Shown here piece after piece: positions 1 through 7,639 of a DNA stretch of 64,000 nucleotides. This DNA is from Sporofaciens musculi (lineage in GTDB: Bacteria; Bacillota; Clostridia; Lachnospirales; Lachnospiraceae). Below the pieces are notes generated by a model, which worked only from the letters and a program-made list of their open reading frames with translations, had not been told where the DNA came from and did no database searches. A program made the position numbers and the translations under genes. Position 1 is the stretch's first letter. Every line of letters starts with the position of its first letter. The stretch lies in assembly GCF_009830285.1 (NCBI RefSeq), contig NZ_WUQX01000001.1:1922501-1986500 (forward strand), read 5' to 3'.

Positions 1-1
1 A

Positions 2-79
2 AACGGAGACGCGGCAAATCTGGTAACCACGCTGATTCTGTGCGCGGGAGGCGGAATGGCAGGCGGAATGCTGTCCTGA
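2..79 (+). CDS. C-terminal end of an upstream gene, possibly TIGR04086-type membrane protein
   Basis: Only the last 25 codons lie in the window, ending in TGA at 77-79. The tail is hydrophobic and glycine-rich (AGGGMAGGMLS at the end), as at the end of a small membrane protein. In Lachnospiraceae the gene before scfA is often a TIGR04086 family membrane protein with a similar glycine-rich tail, and this is the only reason for the suggested name. The identity is inferred from neighbourhood, not from a full sequence. Confidence 0.4.
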   Translation, partial: NGDAANLVTTLILCAGGGMAGGMLS

Positions 80-102
80 TTTTCATTTTATGCACTTCCT
101 TA

Positions 103-131
103 TTGCGAAAATGAAGATGTAATGTTATAAT
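103..131 (+). promoter_or_regulatory. Promoter of scfA
   Basis: A sigma-A type promoter with -35 TTGCGA (103-108), a 17-bp spacer and a perfect -10 TATAAT (126-131). It lies about 30 bp ahead of the scfA ribosome-binding site, in an AT-rich gap after the upstream gene. It would drive scfA and, by read-through of the terminator at 356-383, scfB. Confidence 0.7.
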
Positions 132-168
132 AACAGAAGTCTAGCAAAAAATAAGGAGGAACATGACC

Positions 169-312
169 ATGAAGCATGTAAAGACATTAAATACACAGAC
201 CATGAACAACAGTTTGAAAAAGGGCGGATGCGGCGAGTGCCAGACATCTTGTCAGTCAGCATGTAAGACATCTTGTACAGTTGGCAATCAGACCTGTGAG
301 CAGAAGAAATAA
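169..312 (+). CDS. scfA: SCIFF ranthipeptide precursor (six cysteines in forty-five residues)
   Basis: A 47-residue RiPP precursor. Its leader begins MKHVKTLNT, the hallmark of the SCIFF family, and its core holds six cysteines at residues 21, 24, 28, 32, 36 and 43 with the conserved stretch SACKTSCTVGNQ. The radical SAM enzyme encoded next door (scfB) introduces thioether bridges from these cysteines. The final role of the product is unsettled, with quorum-type control of metabolism proposed for some clostridia. The ATG at 169 is preferred over that at 163 because AAGGAGGA (153-160) is then eight bases upstream. A terminator hairpin separates it from scfB, which should give far more peptide than enzyme. 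Confidence 0.96.
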   Translation: MKHVKTLNTQTMNNSLKKGGCGECQTSCQSACKTSCTVGNQTCEQKK

Positions 313-355
313 GTCGATTTGGAATGATGGCGCTGCTGCGGTTTTGCCGTAGGCC

Positions 356-383
356 AAGAATCCCGTAAAGCGGGATTCTTTTT
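356..383 (+). terminator. Attenuating terminator between scfA and scfB
   Basis: A perfect 10-bp stem, AAGAATCCCG (356-365) with CGGGATTCTT (371-380), a 5-base loop and a T-rich tail. Its position between a peptide precursor and its maturase suggests partial termination that sets the precursor-to-enzyme ratio. No second promoter is evident between it and scfB. Confidence 0.85.
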
Positions 384-471
384 CTGTTTGCCGCAAGCAT
401 ACCAAAAAGGGCGTACAGTAATACATAAGGAAGCTGACATAGGTGTCAGAATGTGAAAGGGGTACATAATC

Positions 472-1875
472 TTGATACATCAGTATCAGAATAATGGATA
501 CAATATTGTTATGGATGTCGTAAGCGGTGCGGTTCATGTGGTTGACCAGCTTTGCTACGACGTCATTTCTGAATTAGATCAATTTTGTAAAGAGCAGGAA
601 GAACCTACATTAGAGATGTTGAAGAAGCCTCAGGTATTGGACGGGCTAATGCAGGCTCTTGGCGGGAAATATGCAAAGGATGAGCTTATGGAGGCCCTGT
701 CGGACGTGACGGAGTTGACGCAGGCAGGCCAGTTATTTGTAAAAGATACTTATGAGAGCATGATTGAAGCTGTGAAGAAGCGAAAGACGGTGGTGAAAGC
801 CCTGTGTCTTCACATAGCCCATGACTGCAATCTTGCCTGCAGGTACTGTTTTGCAGAGGAAGGGGAATACCATGGCAGGCGGGCTTTAATGAGCTATGAG
901 GTGGGGAAGAAGGCGCTGGATTTCTTAATTGCAAGCTCTGGTAACCGCAGGAATCTTGAGGTGGATTTCTTTGGCGGCGAGCCGCTGATGAACTGGCAGG
1001 TGGTAAAAGACCTGGTTGCCTATGGAAGAAGGCAGGAAAAGGTTCATGACAAGCATTTCCGTTTTACGGTCACTACCAACGGCGTACTTTTGAACGACGA
1101 GATTTTGGAATTTGTCAATCGGGAGATGGACAATGTGGTGCTGAGCCTGGACGGGCGTAAGGAGGTCAATGACCGTATGCGTCCGTTTCGCAATGGAAAG
1201 GGAAGCTATGACCTGATTGTTCCCAAGTTTCAGCGGCTTGCAGAAAGCCGCAATCAGGAGAGATATTACATTCGTGGGACATTTACCCGTAATAACCTGG
1301 ACTTTTCGGAGGATATCCTACATTTTGCAGAGCTTGGGTTTAAGCAGATGTCTATAGAACCTGTGGTGGGCTCTGAGAGCGACCCTTACGCCATTCGTAC
1401 TCAGGATCTTCCAAAGATTATGGAGGAGTACGATAAGCTGGCGAAGGTGATGATTGAGCGAGAAAAAGAAGGAAAAGGTTTCAATTTCTTTCATTTTATG
1501 ATAGACTTAGACGGTGGGCCCTGCGTGGCGAAGCGCTTGTCAGGATGCGGTTCTGGAACCGAGTATCTGGCAGTAACGCCGTGGGGGGATTTGTATCCGT
1601 GTCATCAGTTTGTAGGTCAGGAAGATTTCCTGATGGGAAATGTAGAGCAAGGGATCATAAGACCGGAGATTGCAGACGATTTCCGAAGCTGTAATGTCTA
1701 TTCCAAGGAAAAATGCAGGGATTGCTTCGCAAAATTTTACTGCAGCGGCGGATGTATGGCTAATGCCTACAATTTCCACGGCACAATCCATGACACCTAT
1801 GAGATCGGATGCGAGATGCAAAGAAAGCGTGTTGAGTGCGCAATTATGATAAAAGCTGCTTTGGCGGATAAGTAG
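472..1875 (+). CDS. scfB: SCIFF peptide maturase, radical SAM/SPASM enzyme
   Basis: A 467-residue radical SAM enzyme that forms thioether cross-links in the ScfA peptide. An N-terminal peptide-recognition region (about 1-105) precedes the CxxxCxxC cluster motif at Cys119, Cys123 and Cys126 (CNLACRYC). The C-terminal SPASM region carries cysteines for auxiliary iron-sulfur clusters, seen as SGCGSGTEY, YPCHQ and CRDCFAKFYCSGGC. The gene starts with TTG at 472 behind GAAAGGGG (455-462). It lies directly after scfA and 14 bases before secDF, the usual arrangement in Clostridia. Length and motifs match full-length family members. Confidence 0.95.
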   Translation: MIHQYQNNGYNIVMDVVSGAVHVVDQLCYDVISELDQFCKEQEEPTLEMLKKPQVLDGLMQALGGKYAKDELMEALSDVTELTQAGQLFVKDTYESMIEAVKKRKTVVKALCLHIAHDCNLACRYCFAEEGEYHGRRALMSYEVGKKALDFLIASSGNRRNLEVDFFGGEPLMNWQVVKDLVAYGRRQEKVHDKHFRFTVTTNGVLLNDEILEFVNREMDNVVLSLDGRKEVNDRMRPFRNGKGSYDLIVPKFQRLAESRNQERYYIRGTFTRNNLDFSEDILHFAELGFKQMSIEPVVGSESDPYAIRTQDLPKIMEEYDKLAKVMIEREKEGKGFNFFHFMIDLDGGPCVAKRLSGCGSGTEYLAVTPWGDLYPCHQFVGQEDFLMGNVEQGIIRPEIADDFRSCNVYSKEKCRDCFAKFYCSGGCMANAYNFHGTIHDTYEIGCEMQRKRVECAIMIKAALADK

Positions 1876-1889
1876 AAAGGATGTTTACC

Positions 1890-4037
1890 ATGAAGAAGAA
1901 CAGAGGTATCATATGCCTGATACTGACGGTGGTTCTGATTGCACTGATGGGATTTACCGTACTGGTGGGCTTCGGTAAGACCGAAACCGGTGCGATGAAG
2001 AATATCAAGCTTGGCCTTGACCTGGCGGGCGGTGTCAGTATCACGTATCAGGTTAAGGACAAGAACCCTTCGGATGAGGAGATGAGCGATACAATCTATA
2101 AGCTCCAGAGGCGTGTGGAGCAGTATAGTACGGAGGCAAGCGTTTACCAGGAGGGAAGCGACAGGATCAATATTGAGATTCCCGGTGTGACGGATGCCAA
2201 TACGATTCTGGATGAGCTGGGGAAGCCAGGCTCCCTGGAGTTTCAGACAGAGGACGGCAAGACTGTAATAACAGGCTCTGACGTGGAGACAGCAACGGCG
2301 AGAGCCGGTGAAGACAGCATGAAGAACCGTGAATATTCGGTTGAGCTGACGCTGAACAAAGATGGAAAAGAGAAGTTTGCTAAGGCTACAGAGGAGAATG
2401 TAGGCAAGAAGATTAATATTGTTTATGACGGAACGACAATCAGCGACCCAATCGTTAATCAGGCGATTACCGGCGGGTCGGCGTACATTACCGGTAACTT
2501 TACCTTTGAGGAGGCGGAGAATCTGGCTTCCACCATCCGTATCGGCGGATTAAAGTTAGAGCTTGAGGAGCTTCGCTCCAATGTGGTGGGAGCCCAGTTG
2601 GGAGAGCAGGCAATCAGCACCAGTTTGAAGGCAGGAGCGATTGGTCTGGGGTTGATTATCGTATTTATGATTTTTGTATACTATCTCCCAGGATTGGCGT
2701 CAGGGCTTGCACTGTTGATTTATACAGAGCTGGTTCTGGTGATCCTGAATGCGTTTAACGTTACGCTGACGCTGCCAGGTATTGCGGGTATCATCCTTGG
2801 GATCGGTATGGCGGTGGATGCGAATGTTATTATATTTGCCCGCGTGCGTGAGGAAATGTCACGGGGGAAGACGGTGAAGAATTCTTTGAAGTCAGGCTTT
2901 CAGAAAGCAATGTCTGCGATTGTGGACGGAAATGTAACCACTCTGATTGCGGCGGCTGTGCTGTGGTTTAGAGGCTCCGGTCCGGTTAAGGGATTCGCTC
3001 AGACTCTGGCAATCGGTATCATAGTGTCCATGTTTACCGCTCTTGTGGTTACGAGGATTATCGTATTTTCCTTCTTTGCAGTTGGAATGCGCAAGGAGAG
3101 CCTGTACTATCGTCCGAAAAAAGAGCGTGAGCCGATTGGATTTGTGGAGAAAAGAAAGGTATTTTTTGCGGTTTCAGCTCTCCTGATTGTGGCAAGCTTG
3201 GCAGTGATGGGTATGAATGCCTCCCAGGGAAAGGGCGCGTTTGCCTATAGCCTTGAGTTTGAGGGCGGTACCTCTACCAATGTGACCTTTAACGAGGAAT
3301 ATTCCATCGACGAGATTGACGAGAAGATTGTTCCAGTGGTGGAAGAAATTACCGGAGATAATAATGTTCAGACCCAGAAGGTTGCGGGAACAAATCAGGT
3401 AATCATCAAGACTGTGACCCTTTCTCTTGACCAGCGTGAGGAGCTGAATCAGGCCATGGTGGATGAGTTCAAGGTTGACGAGTCGCTGATTACGGCTGAG
3501 AATATCAGCTCCACCGTAAGCAATGAGATGCGAAAAGATGCGGTTGTGGCGGTAATCATTTCCACAATCTGTATGCTCCTTTACATCTGGTTCAGGTTCA
3601 AGGATATCCGTTTTGCGGCAAGTGCGATTCTGGCTCTTCTGCATGATGTTTTAATTGTAATCGGCTTCTATGCGATTGCAAGGATTTCCGTGGGAAATAC
3701 GTTTATCGCTTGTATGCTGACGATTGTAGGTTACTCCATCAATGCGACTATCGTTATCTTTGACCGTATCCGTGAGGAGCTTCATTATCAGACCAAGAAG
3801 ACGGACCTTATGAATGTGGTGAACAAGAGTATTACCCAGACCCTTACCAGAAGTATCTACACATCACTGACAACCTTTGTGATGGTGGCGATTCTGTTCA
3901 TTATGGGTGTCAGCTCCATTCGTGAGTTTGCCGCGCCGCTGATGGTGGGCGTTATTTGCGGGGCATATTCTTCTGTATGTATCACGGGCGCTCTGTGGTA
4001 TGTGATGCGGGCGAAGCTTGGGAAGAAGGAAGATTAG
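1890..4037 (+). CDS. secDF: Protein translocase subunit SecDF (fused SecD and SecF)
   Basis: A membrane protein of 715 residues that uses the proton-motive force to help SecYEG export proteins. The first half is SecD: one membrane segment, then the first periplasmic-type domain with LGLDLAGGVS, then five membrane segments including GIILGIGMAVDANVIIFARVRE. A short linker with FVEKRKVFF leads to the SecF half, which carries EFEGGTSTNV and GYSINATIVIFDRIRE. The fusion is normal for Firmicutes. ATG 1890 is chosen over ATG 1881 because GAAAGG (1875-1880) directly abuts 1881 but is well spaced from 1890. It is co-transcribed with scfB and followed by a terminator. Confidence 0.96.
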   Translation: MKKNRGIICLILTVVLIALMGFTVLVGFGKTETGAMKNIKLGLDLAGGVSITYQVKDKNPSDEEMSDTIYKLQRRVEQYSTEASVYQEGSDRINIEIPGVTDANTILDELGKPGSLEFQTEDGKTVITGSDVETATARAGEDSMKNREYSVELTLNKDGKEKFAKATEENVGKKINIVYDGTTISDPIVNQAITGGSAYITGNFTFEEAENLASTIRIGGLKLELEELRSNVVGAQLGEQAISTSLKAGAIGLGLIIVFMIFVYYLPGLASGLALLIYTELVLVILNAFNVTLTLPGIAGIILGIGMAVDANVIIFARVREEMSRGKTVKNSLKSGFQKAMSAIVDGNVTTLIAAAVLWFRGSGPVKGFAQTLAIGIIVSMFTALVVTRIIVFSFFAVGMRKESLYYRPKKEREPIGFVEKRKVFFAVSALLIVASLAVMGMNASQGKGAFAYSLEFEGGTSTNVTFNEEYSIDEIDEKIVPVVEEITGDNNVQTQKVAGTNQVIIKTVTLSLDQREELNQAMVDEFKVDESLITAENISSTVSNEMRKDAVVAVIISTICMLLYIWFRFKDIRFAASAILALLHDVLIVIGFYAIARISVGNTFIACMLTIVGYSINATIVIFDRIREELHYQTKKTDLMNVVNKSITQTLTRSIYTSLTTFVMVAILFIMGVSSIREFAAPLMVGVICGAYSSVCITGALWYVMRAKLGKKED

Positions 4038-4064
4038 GCTTTCATATATGTAGATTTAAAGAGG

Positions 4065-4105
4065 AAGCAGCCATTGTTATAAATGATATGACATGGCTGC
4101 TTTTT
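4065..4105 (+). terminator. Terminator after secDF
   Basis: The perfect stem AAGCAGCCAT (4065-4074) / ATGGCTGCTT (4093-4102) with an 18-base loop runs into five T residues. It ends the scfA-scfB-secDF unit before recJ. Confidence 0.8.
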
Positions 4106-4193
4106 GGCGTCATATTGTATTAGAAAATGCTGTAGAGAAAATCGGGGAAATGAAACCGATAAAAATTAGGTAAGGATGGAGGTATAGTCATAG

Positions 4194-5954
4194 ATGGAAC
4201 GTTGGGTGCTTCTTAGAAAAGGCGGGGATTTTGAGGCAATGGGGGAGAAATTTAACATCAGTCCCCGACTTGCTTGTCTGATTAGGAATCGGAATGTGAT
4301 TGGGGAAGCTAAAGTCCATAAGTTTTTGAACGGAACCATTGAGGAGATCAACGATGGACGGCTGATGAAGGGAATGGAGGCTGCAGCCTTAATTGTAAAG
4401 AAGAAGATTAAAAATAACCAGAAGATTCGGATTATCGGGGACTATGACATAGACGGGATTAATGCGGCTTACATATTGCTGGAGGGAATCGAAGGGCTTG
4501 GCGCAGAGGCGGACTATGATATTCCGGATCGGATTACAGACGGTTATGGTCTTAACATGGAGCTTTTAAAGCGGGCCCATGAGGATGGAGTTGATACCAT
4601 TATCACCTGTGACAACGGGATTGCGGCGGCAGATGAGATTGCATATGGAAAGAGCCTTGGGATGACGATTATCGTGACAGACCATCATGAGGTGCCTTAT
4701 GAGGAGGGGGAGGAAGGGCGTATTTATCGTCTGCCTCCTGCGGACGCGGTTATTGATCCCAAACAGCAGGGCTGTGAATATCCGTTTTCGGGACTGTGCG
4801 GCGCGGCTGTGGCGTACCAGTTCGTGCGTACCTTGTGTGATGTCATGGGAAGAAAGAAGAAAGAGTTTGACTATCTGCTGGAAAATGCAGCCATTGCCAC
4901 TGTGGGGGATGTAATGGATTTGGAGGATGAAAACCGTATCATTGTAAAGGAGGGGCTTAAGCGGCTTGGCGCTACCAAGAACCTGGGCCTTCGTGCGCTG
5001 ATTGAGTGTACAAACCTTGAAAAAGACCGGATTCGTGCGTATCACATTGGTTTTATCCTGGGACCTTGTATGAATGCCAGCGGAAGACTGGATACGGCCA
5101 AACGGGCATTGGAGCTTTTAAGGGCTAAGAGTAAGAGAGAGGCCGATATCCTGGCAGGGGACTTGAAAGCGTTAAACGACAGCAGAAAAGAGATGACGGA
5201 GAAGGCGGTGGTTCAGGCAAAGGAGTTGGTGGAAGGAACGGAGATTGAGAAAGACAGAGTGCTGGTCATCTATCTTCCACAGTGTCATGAGAGTCTTGCC
5301 GGAATTGTGGCAGGCAGACTTCGGGAAAGTTATTACAGACCTGTTTTTGTGCTGACAGACGGGAAAGAAGGGGTCAAAGGCTCTGGACGTTCCATCGAGG
5401 CATATCATATGTACCAGGAGCTTAGTAAGTGCAGCGAGCTTCTCAAGAAATACGGCGGGCACAAGCTGGCGGCAGGTTTTTCCTTAGAGAAAGAGAAGAT
5501 AGAGACATTCCGTCGTATGCTCAACGAAAACTGTACTTTAACGCAGGAGGAACTGACAGAAAAAGTAGTCATTGACATGGAGCTTCCCTTTGCCTGTGTG
5601 ACAGAAAGGTTCATCCAAGAGCTGTCCCTTCTTGAGCCCTTTGGAAAAGGCAATACCAAGCCTGTATTCGCCGCCCGTAACGTAGAGATTTTAAGCGGCA
5701 GAATTCTGGGAAAGAACCGAAATGTCTTAAAGCTTAGGGTTCGGGATGCTACCATTACAACTTTAGACGCCATGTATTTTAATCATGGGGAGGAGTTTCT
5801 GAAAGTACTAAAAGACCGTTACGGGGAAGAAGGGGTGGAGGCAATGCTAAGTGGAAGGCAAAGCCCTATAACATTGTCTGTCACCTATTATCCAGAGCTG
5901 AATGAGTACATGGGACGTGTTACCCCGCAGATTGTGATTACCCATTACCAGTAA
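4194..5954 (+). CDS. recJ: Single-stranded-DNA-specific exonuclease RecJ
   Basis: A 5'-3' single-strand DNA exonuclease used in recombination and repair. The DHH phosphoesterase core shows GDYDIDG near residue 82 and the name-giving TDHHEVP near residue 162. Further on are DHHA1-domain signatures such as KYGGHKLAAGFSL, and an OB-fold region near the C terminus (EPFGKGNTKPVF). At 586 residues it is complete and typical for Lachnospiraceae. ATG 4194 follows GATGGAGG (4175-4182). It is flanked by a terminator upstream and by a convergent gene downstream. Confidence 0.95.
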   Translation: MERWVLLRKGGDFEAMGEKFNISPRLACLIRNRNVIGEAKVHKFLNGTIEEINDGRLMKGMEAAALIVKKKIKNNQKIRIIGDYDIDGINAAYILLEGIEGLGAEADYDIPDRITDGYGLNMELLKRAHEDGVDTIITCDNGIAAADEIAYGKSLGMTIIVTDHHEVPYEEGEEGRIYRLPPADAVIDPKQQGCEYPFSGLCGAAVAYQFVRTLCDVMGRKKKEFDYLLENAAIATVGDVMDLEDENRIIVKEGLKRLGATKNLGLRALIECTNLEKDRIRAYHIGFILGPCMNASGRLDTAKRALELLRAKSKREADILAGDLKALNDSRKEMTEKAVVQAKELVEGTEIEKDRVLVIYLPQCHESLAGIVAGRLRESYYRPVFVLTDGKEGVKGSGRSIEAYHMYQELSKCSELLKKYGGHKLAAGFSLEKEKIETFRRMLNENCTLTQEELTEKVVIDMELPFACVTERFIQELSLLEPFGKGNTKPVFAARNVEILSGRILGKNRNVLKLRVRDATITTLDAMYFNHGEEFLKVLKDRYGEEGVEAMLSGRQSPITLSVTYYPELNEYMGRVTPQIVITHYQ

Positions 5955-5970
5955 ACTGGGATATACAAGC

Positions 5971-6020
5971 TGGCGCTGGCGCATAAGCATAAAATATACT
6001 TGCTTTGTGCGGCAGCGCCA
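5971..6020. terminator. Inverted repeat between convergent genes, possible bidirectional terminator
   Basis: TGGCGCTG (5971-5978) pairs with CAGCGCCA (6013-6020), and inner bases can extend the stem with bulges. It lies between the stop codons of recJ and the minus-strand gene that ends at 6055. There is no clear T run, so factor-independent termination is uncertain. Confidence 0.45.
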
Positions 6021-6054
6021 TGATGTAAATTTACTTGATAGGACCAGACCTTTG

Positions 6055-6915
6055 TTATAGGTCTTTGTAGTGCACATCCTTTAATTCGGTTCTGAATCCA
6101 ATCTGCTTAAACCTTTGCTGAACGATCTCCGCGCTCTTGATGTCTGTATTGGCAAGAAGTATGTAGAACTTTCCTCCATTCAGCACTCCCATATAATCGG
6201 TCAATCGGATCTTACATGCTGCCTGGATAGAAATAGATTTATAATCGCGATACCCCATTTCAAATTCTACTAATACACATTCTGTCAGTCCTTTTTCCTT
6301 TGCGTCAAGAAATGCTTTTAGAAGAACTCGGAATGTATCCTCCTTCAGTACGTTTGTACCCTCCAGATAATTCTTTCTTCTGAAGTTTGACATATAACGG
6401 CTTGCATAAAGCAGAGTATTCTGAAGCAGGGTTTCGATTACCGTCAGCCGTTTTACCGGCGATACCCCATGCTTTTTGCTTGAAACATCCCAGAACATTA
6501 GAATGACCCGTATATCATCTTCAGCATAAATGGCATGGGCCAGCGCCGGACGATTGGCGTCGTTGGTCTCATTCACATAAATCCGGCCGGCTTTAAGCTC
6601 GCTGTACATCTCTCCAAGCTCTATATACTTTATGGAATTCCCAAGCCTTCTGGCCTCTAAAGAGGTAGAGGAGTAAAGTCGGGCATATTCTCTGTTGGCC
6701 ACATTGTAGATTGCCACATTCTTACTGCCCATCTCTTTTCCCAATATCTCTGCCGCATAGAACAGTACTTCCTCGGTCTTGTACTTTTCCAGGCTGGAAA
6801 TGATATCATAAATCGATTTCCAACTATCCGTTGAAGATGCAGGCTCTGTTTCTCCTGTTGTCAGTTGCACGCTCGTTCCTTCAGTGGTTTCTAATTCTTC
6901 CGGATACAATTTCAT
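6055..6915 (-). CDS. GAF plus degenerate GGDEF protein, resembling the cytosolic part of PelD
   Basis: A soluble protein of 286 residues with no membrane segment. A GAF-like sensor region (about 30-170, with GKEMGSKNVAIYNV) is followed by a region that keeps the shape of a GGDEF domain (starting near NVLKEDTFRVLL) but lacks the GGDEF catalytic signature. That combination is known from PelD, a c-di-GMP receptor for exopolysaccharide export. PelD normally has four N-terminal membrane helices and pel neighbours, and neither is present here. A GTG three bases upstream (6918) is an alternative start, while GGAAGG lies close to ATG 6915. Its role in this context is not known, and the family assignment is by pattern only. 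Confidence 0.6.
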   Translation of the reverse strand: MKLYPEELETTEGTSVQLTTGETEPASSTDSWKSIYDIISSLEKYKTEEVLFYAAEILGKEMGSKNVAIYNVANREYARLYSSTSLEARRLGNSIKYIELGEMYSELKAGRIYVNETNDANRPALAHAIYAEDDIRVILMFWDVSSKKHGVSPVKRLTVIETLLQNTLLYASRYMSNFRRKNYLEGTNVLKEDTFRVLLKAFLDAKEKGLTECVLVEFEMGYRDYKSISIQAACKIRLTDYMGVLNGGKFYILLANTDIKSAEIVQQRFKQIGFRTELKDVHYKDL

Positions 6916-7005
6916 CACCCTTCCATATTTCTGTGTGTTTTATATGGTATTATTTTGCACCACTTTTGGGAAATTGTCAAGAAATATACGAAGTCCAGAT
7001 AATGA

Positions 7006-7034
7006 TTGAAAATCCTCCAAACTAATGTTATAAT
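7006..7034 (+). promoter_or_regulatory. Promoter of apt
   Basis: -35 TTGAAA (7006-7011), a 17-bp spacer and a perfect TATAAT (7029-7034), about 40 bp before the apt start. The apt and relA genes follow with a gap of 38 bases and may share this transcript. Confidence 0.75.
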
Positions 7035-7076
7035 TTTATCTTGAGCAAGTAATGATACAGGAATGGAGAGATTGTT

Positions 7077-7601
7077 ATGAAAAAGATTGAAGAATATGTA
7101 AGAAGTATTCCGGATTTTCCGGAGGAGGGAATCATTTTCAGAGACGTGACCAGTGTATTGCAAGATGCGGACGGTTTGGCTCTTGCCATAGACTTAATGC
7201 AGGAGAAATTAAAAGGCGTTGAGTTCGACTTGGTGGTTGGGCCGGAATCCAGAGGCTTTATCTTTGGCGTTCCCATTGCCTACAACCTGCACAAACCGTT
7301 TATCCCTATTCGTAAGAAGGGAAAGCTTCCCTGCGAGACAGTTTCCATCCAGTATGAGTTAGAGTACGGCACCGCAGAGCTTGAGATTCATCGCGATGCG
7401 ATCAAAGAGGGACAGAGGGTCGTGATTATTGACGATTTAATCGCTACCGGCGGCACTAACGAGGCCATGGTAAAGCTGATTGAAGGTCTTGGCGGGAAAG
7501 TGGTTAAGACGGTGTTCCTGATGGAGCTTAGCGGACTGAAAGGGAGAGATAAGCTTAAGGGATATGATGTGGAGTCTGTCATCGCATATCCGGGCAAATA
7601 G
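7077..7601 (+). CDS. apt: Adenine phosphoribosyltransferase
   Basis: Converts adenine and PRPP to AMP in purine salvage. The 174-residue protein shows the family start (IPDFPEEGIIFRD), the substrate loop GPESRGFIFG and the PRPP-binding motif VVIIDDLIATGGT. Length is standard. ATG 7077 follows GGAATGGAGAG. The pairing apt-relA is common in Firmicutes and links purine nucleotide supply to (p)ppGpp control. Confidence 0.97.
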   Translation: MKKIEEYVRSIPDFPEEGIIFRDVTSVLQDADGLALAIDLMQEKLKGVEFDLVVGPESRGFIFGVPIAYNLHKPFIPIRKKGKLPCETVSIQYELEYGTAELEIHRDAIKEGQRVVIIDDLIATGGTNEAMVKLIEGLGGKVVKTVFLMELSGLKGRDKLKGYDVESVIAYPGK

Positions 7602-7639
7602 ATGAGAATTGGAAGATCAGAGAGGGAGGAGGCGTTAAT

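Noticed and set aside
3174..3644. 156-codon frame on the minus strand inside secDF
   Set aside because: Wholly antisense to an intact, well-supported gene, with no ribosome-binding site. A shadow frame.
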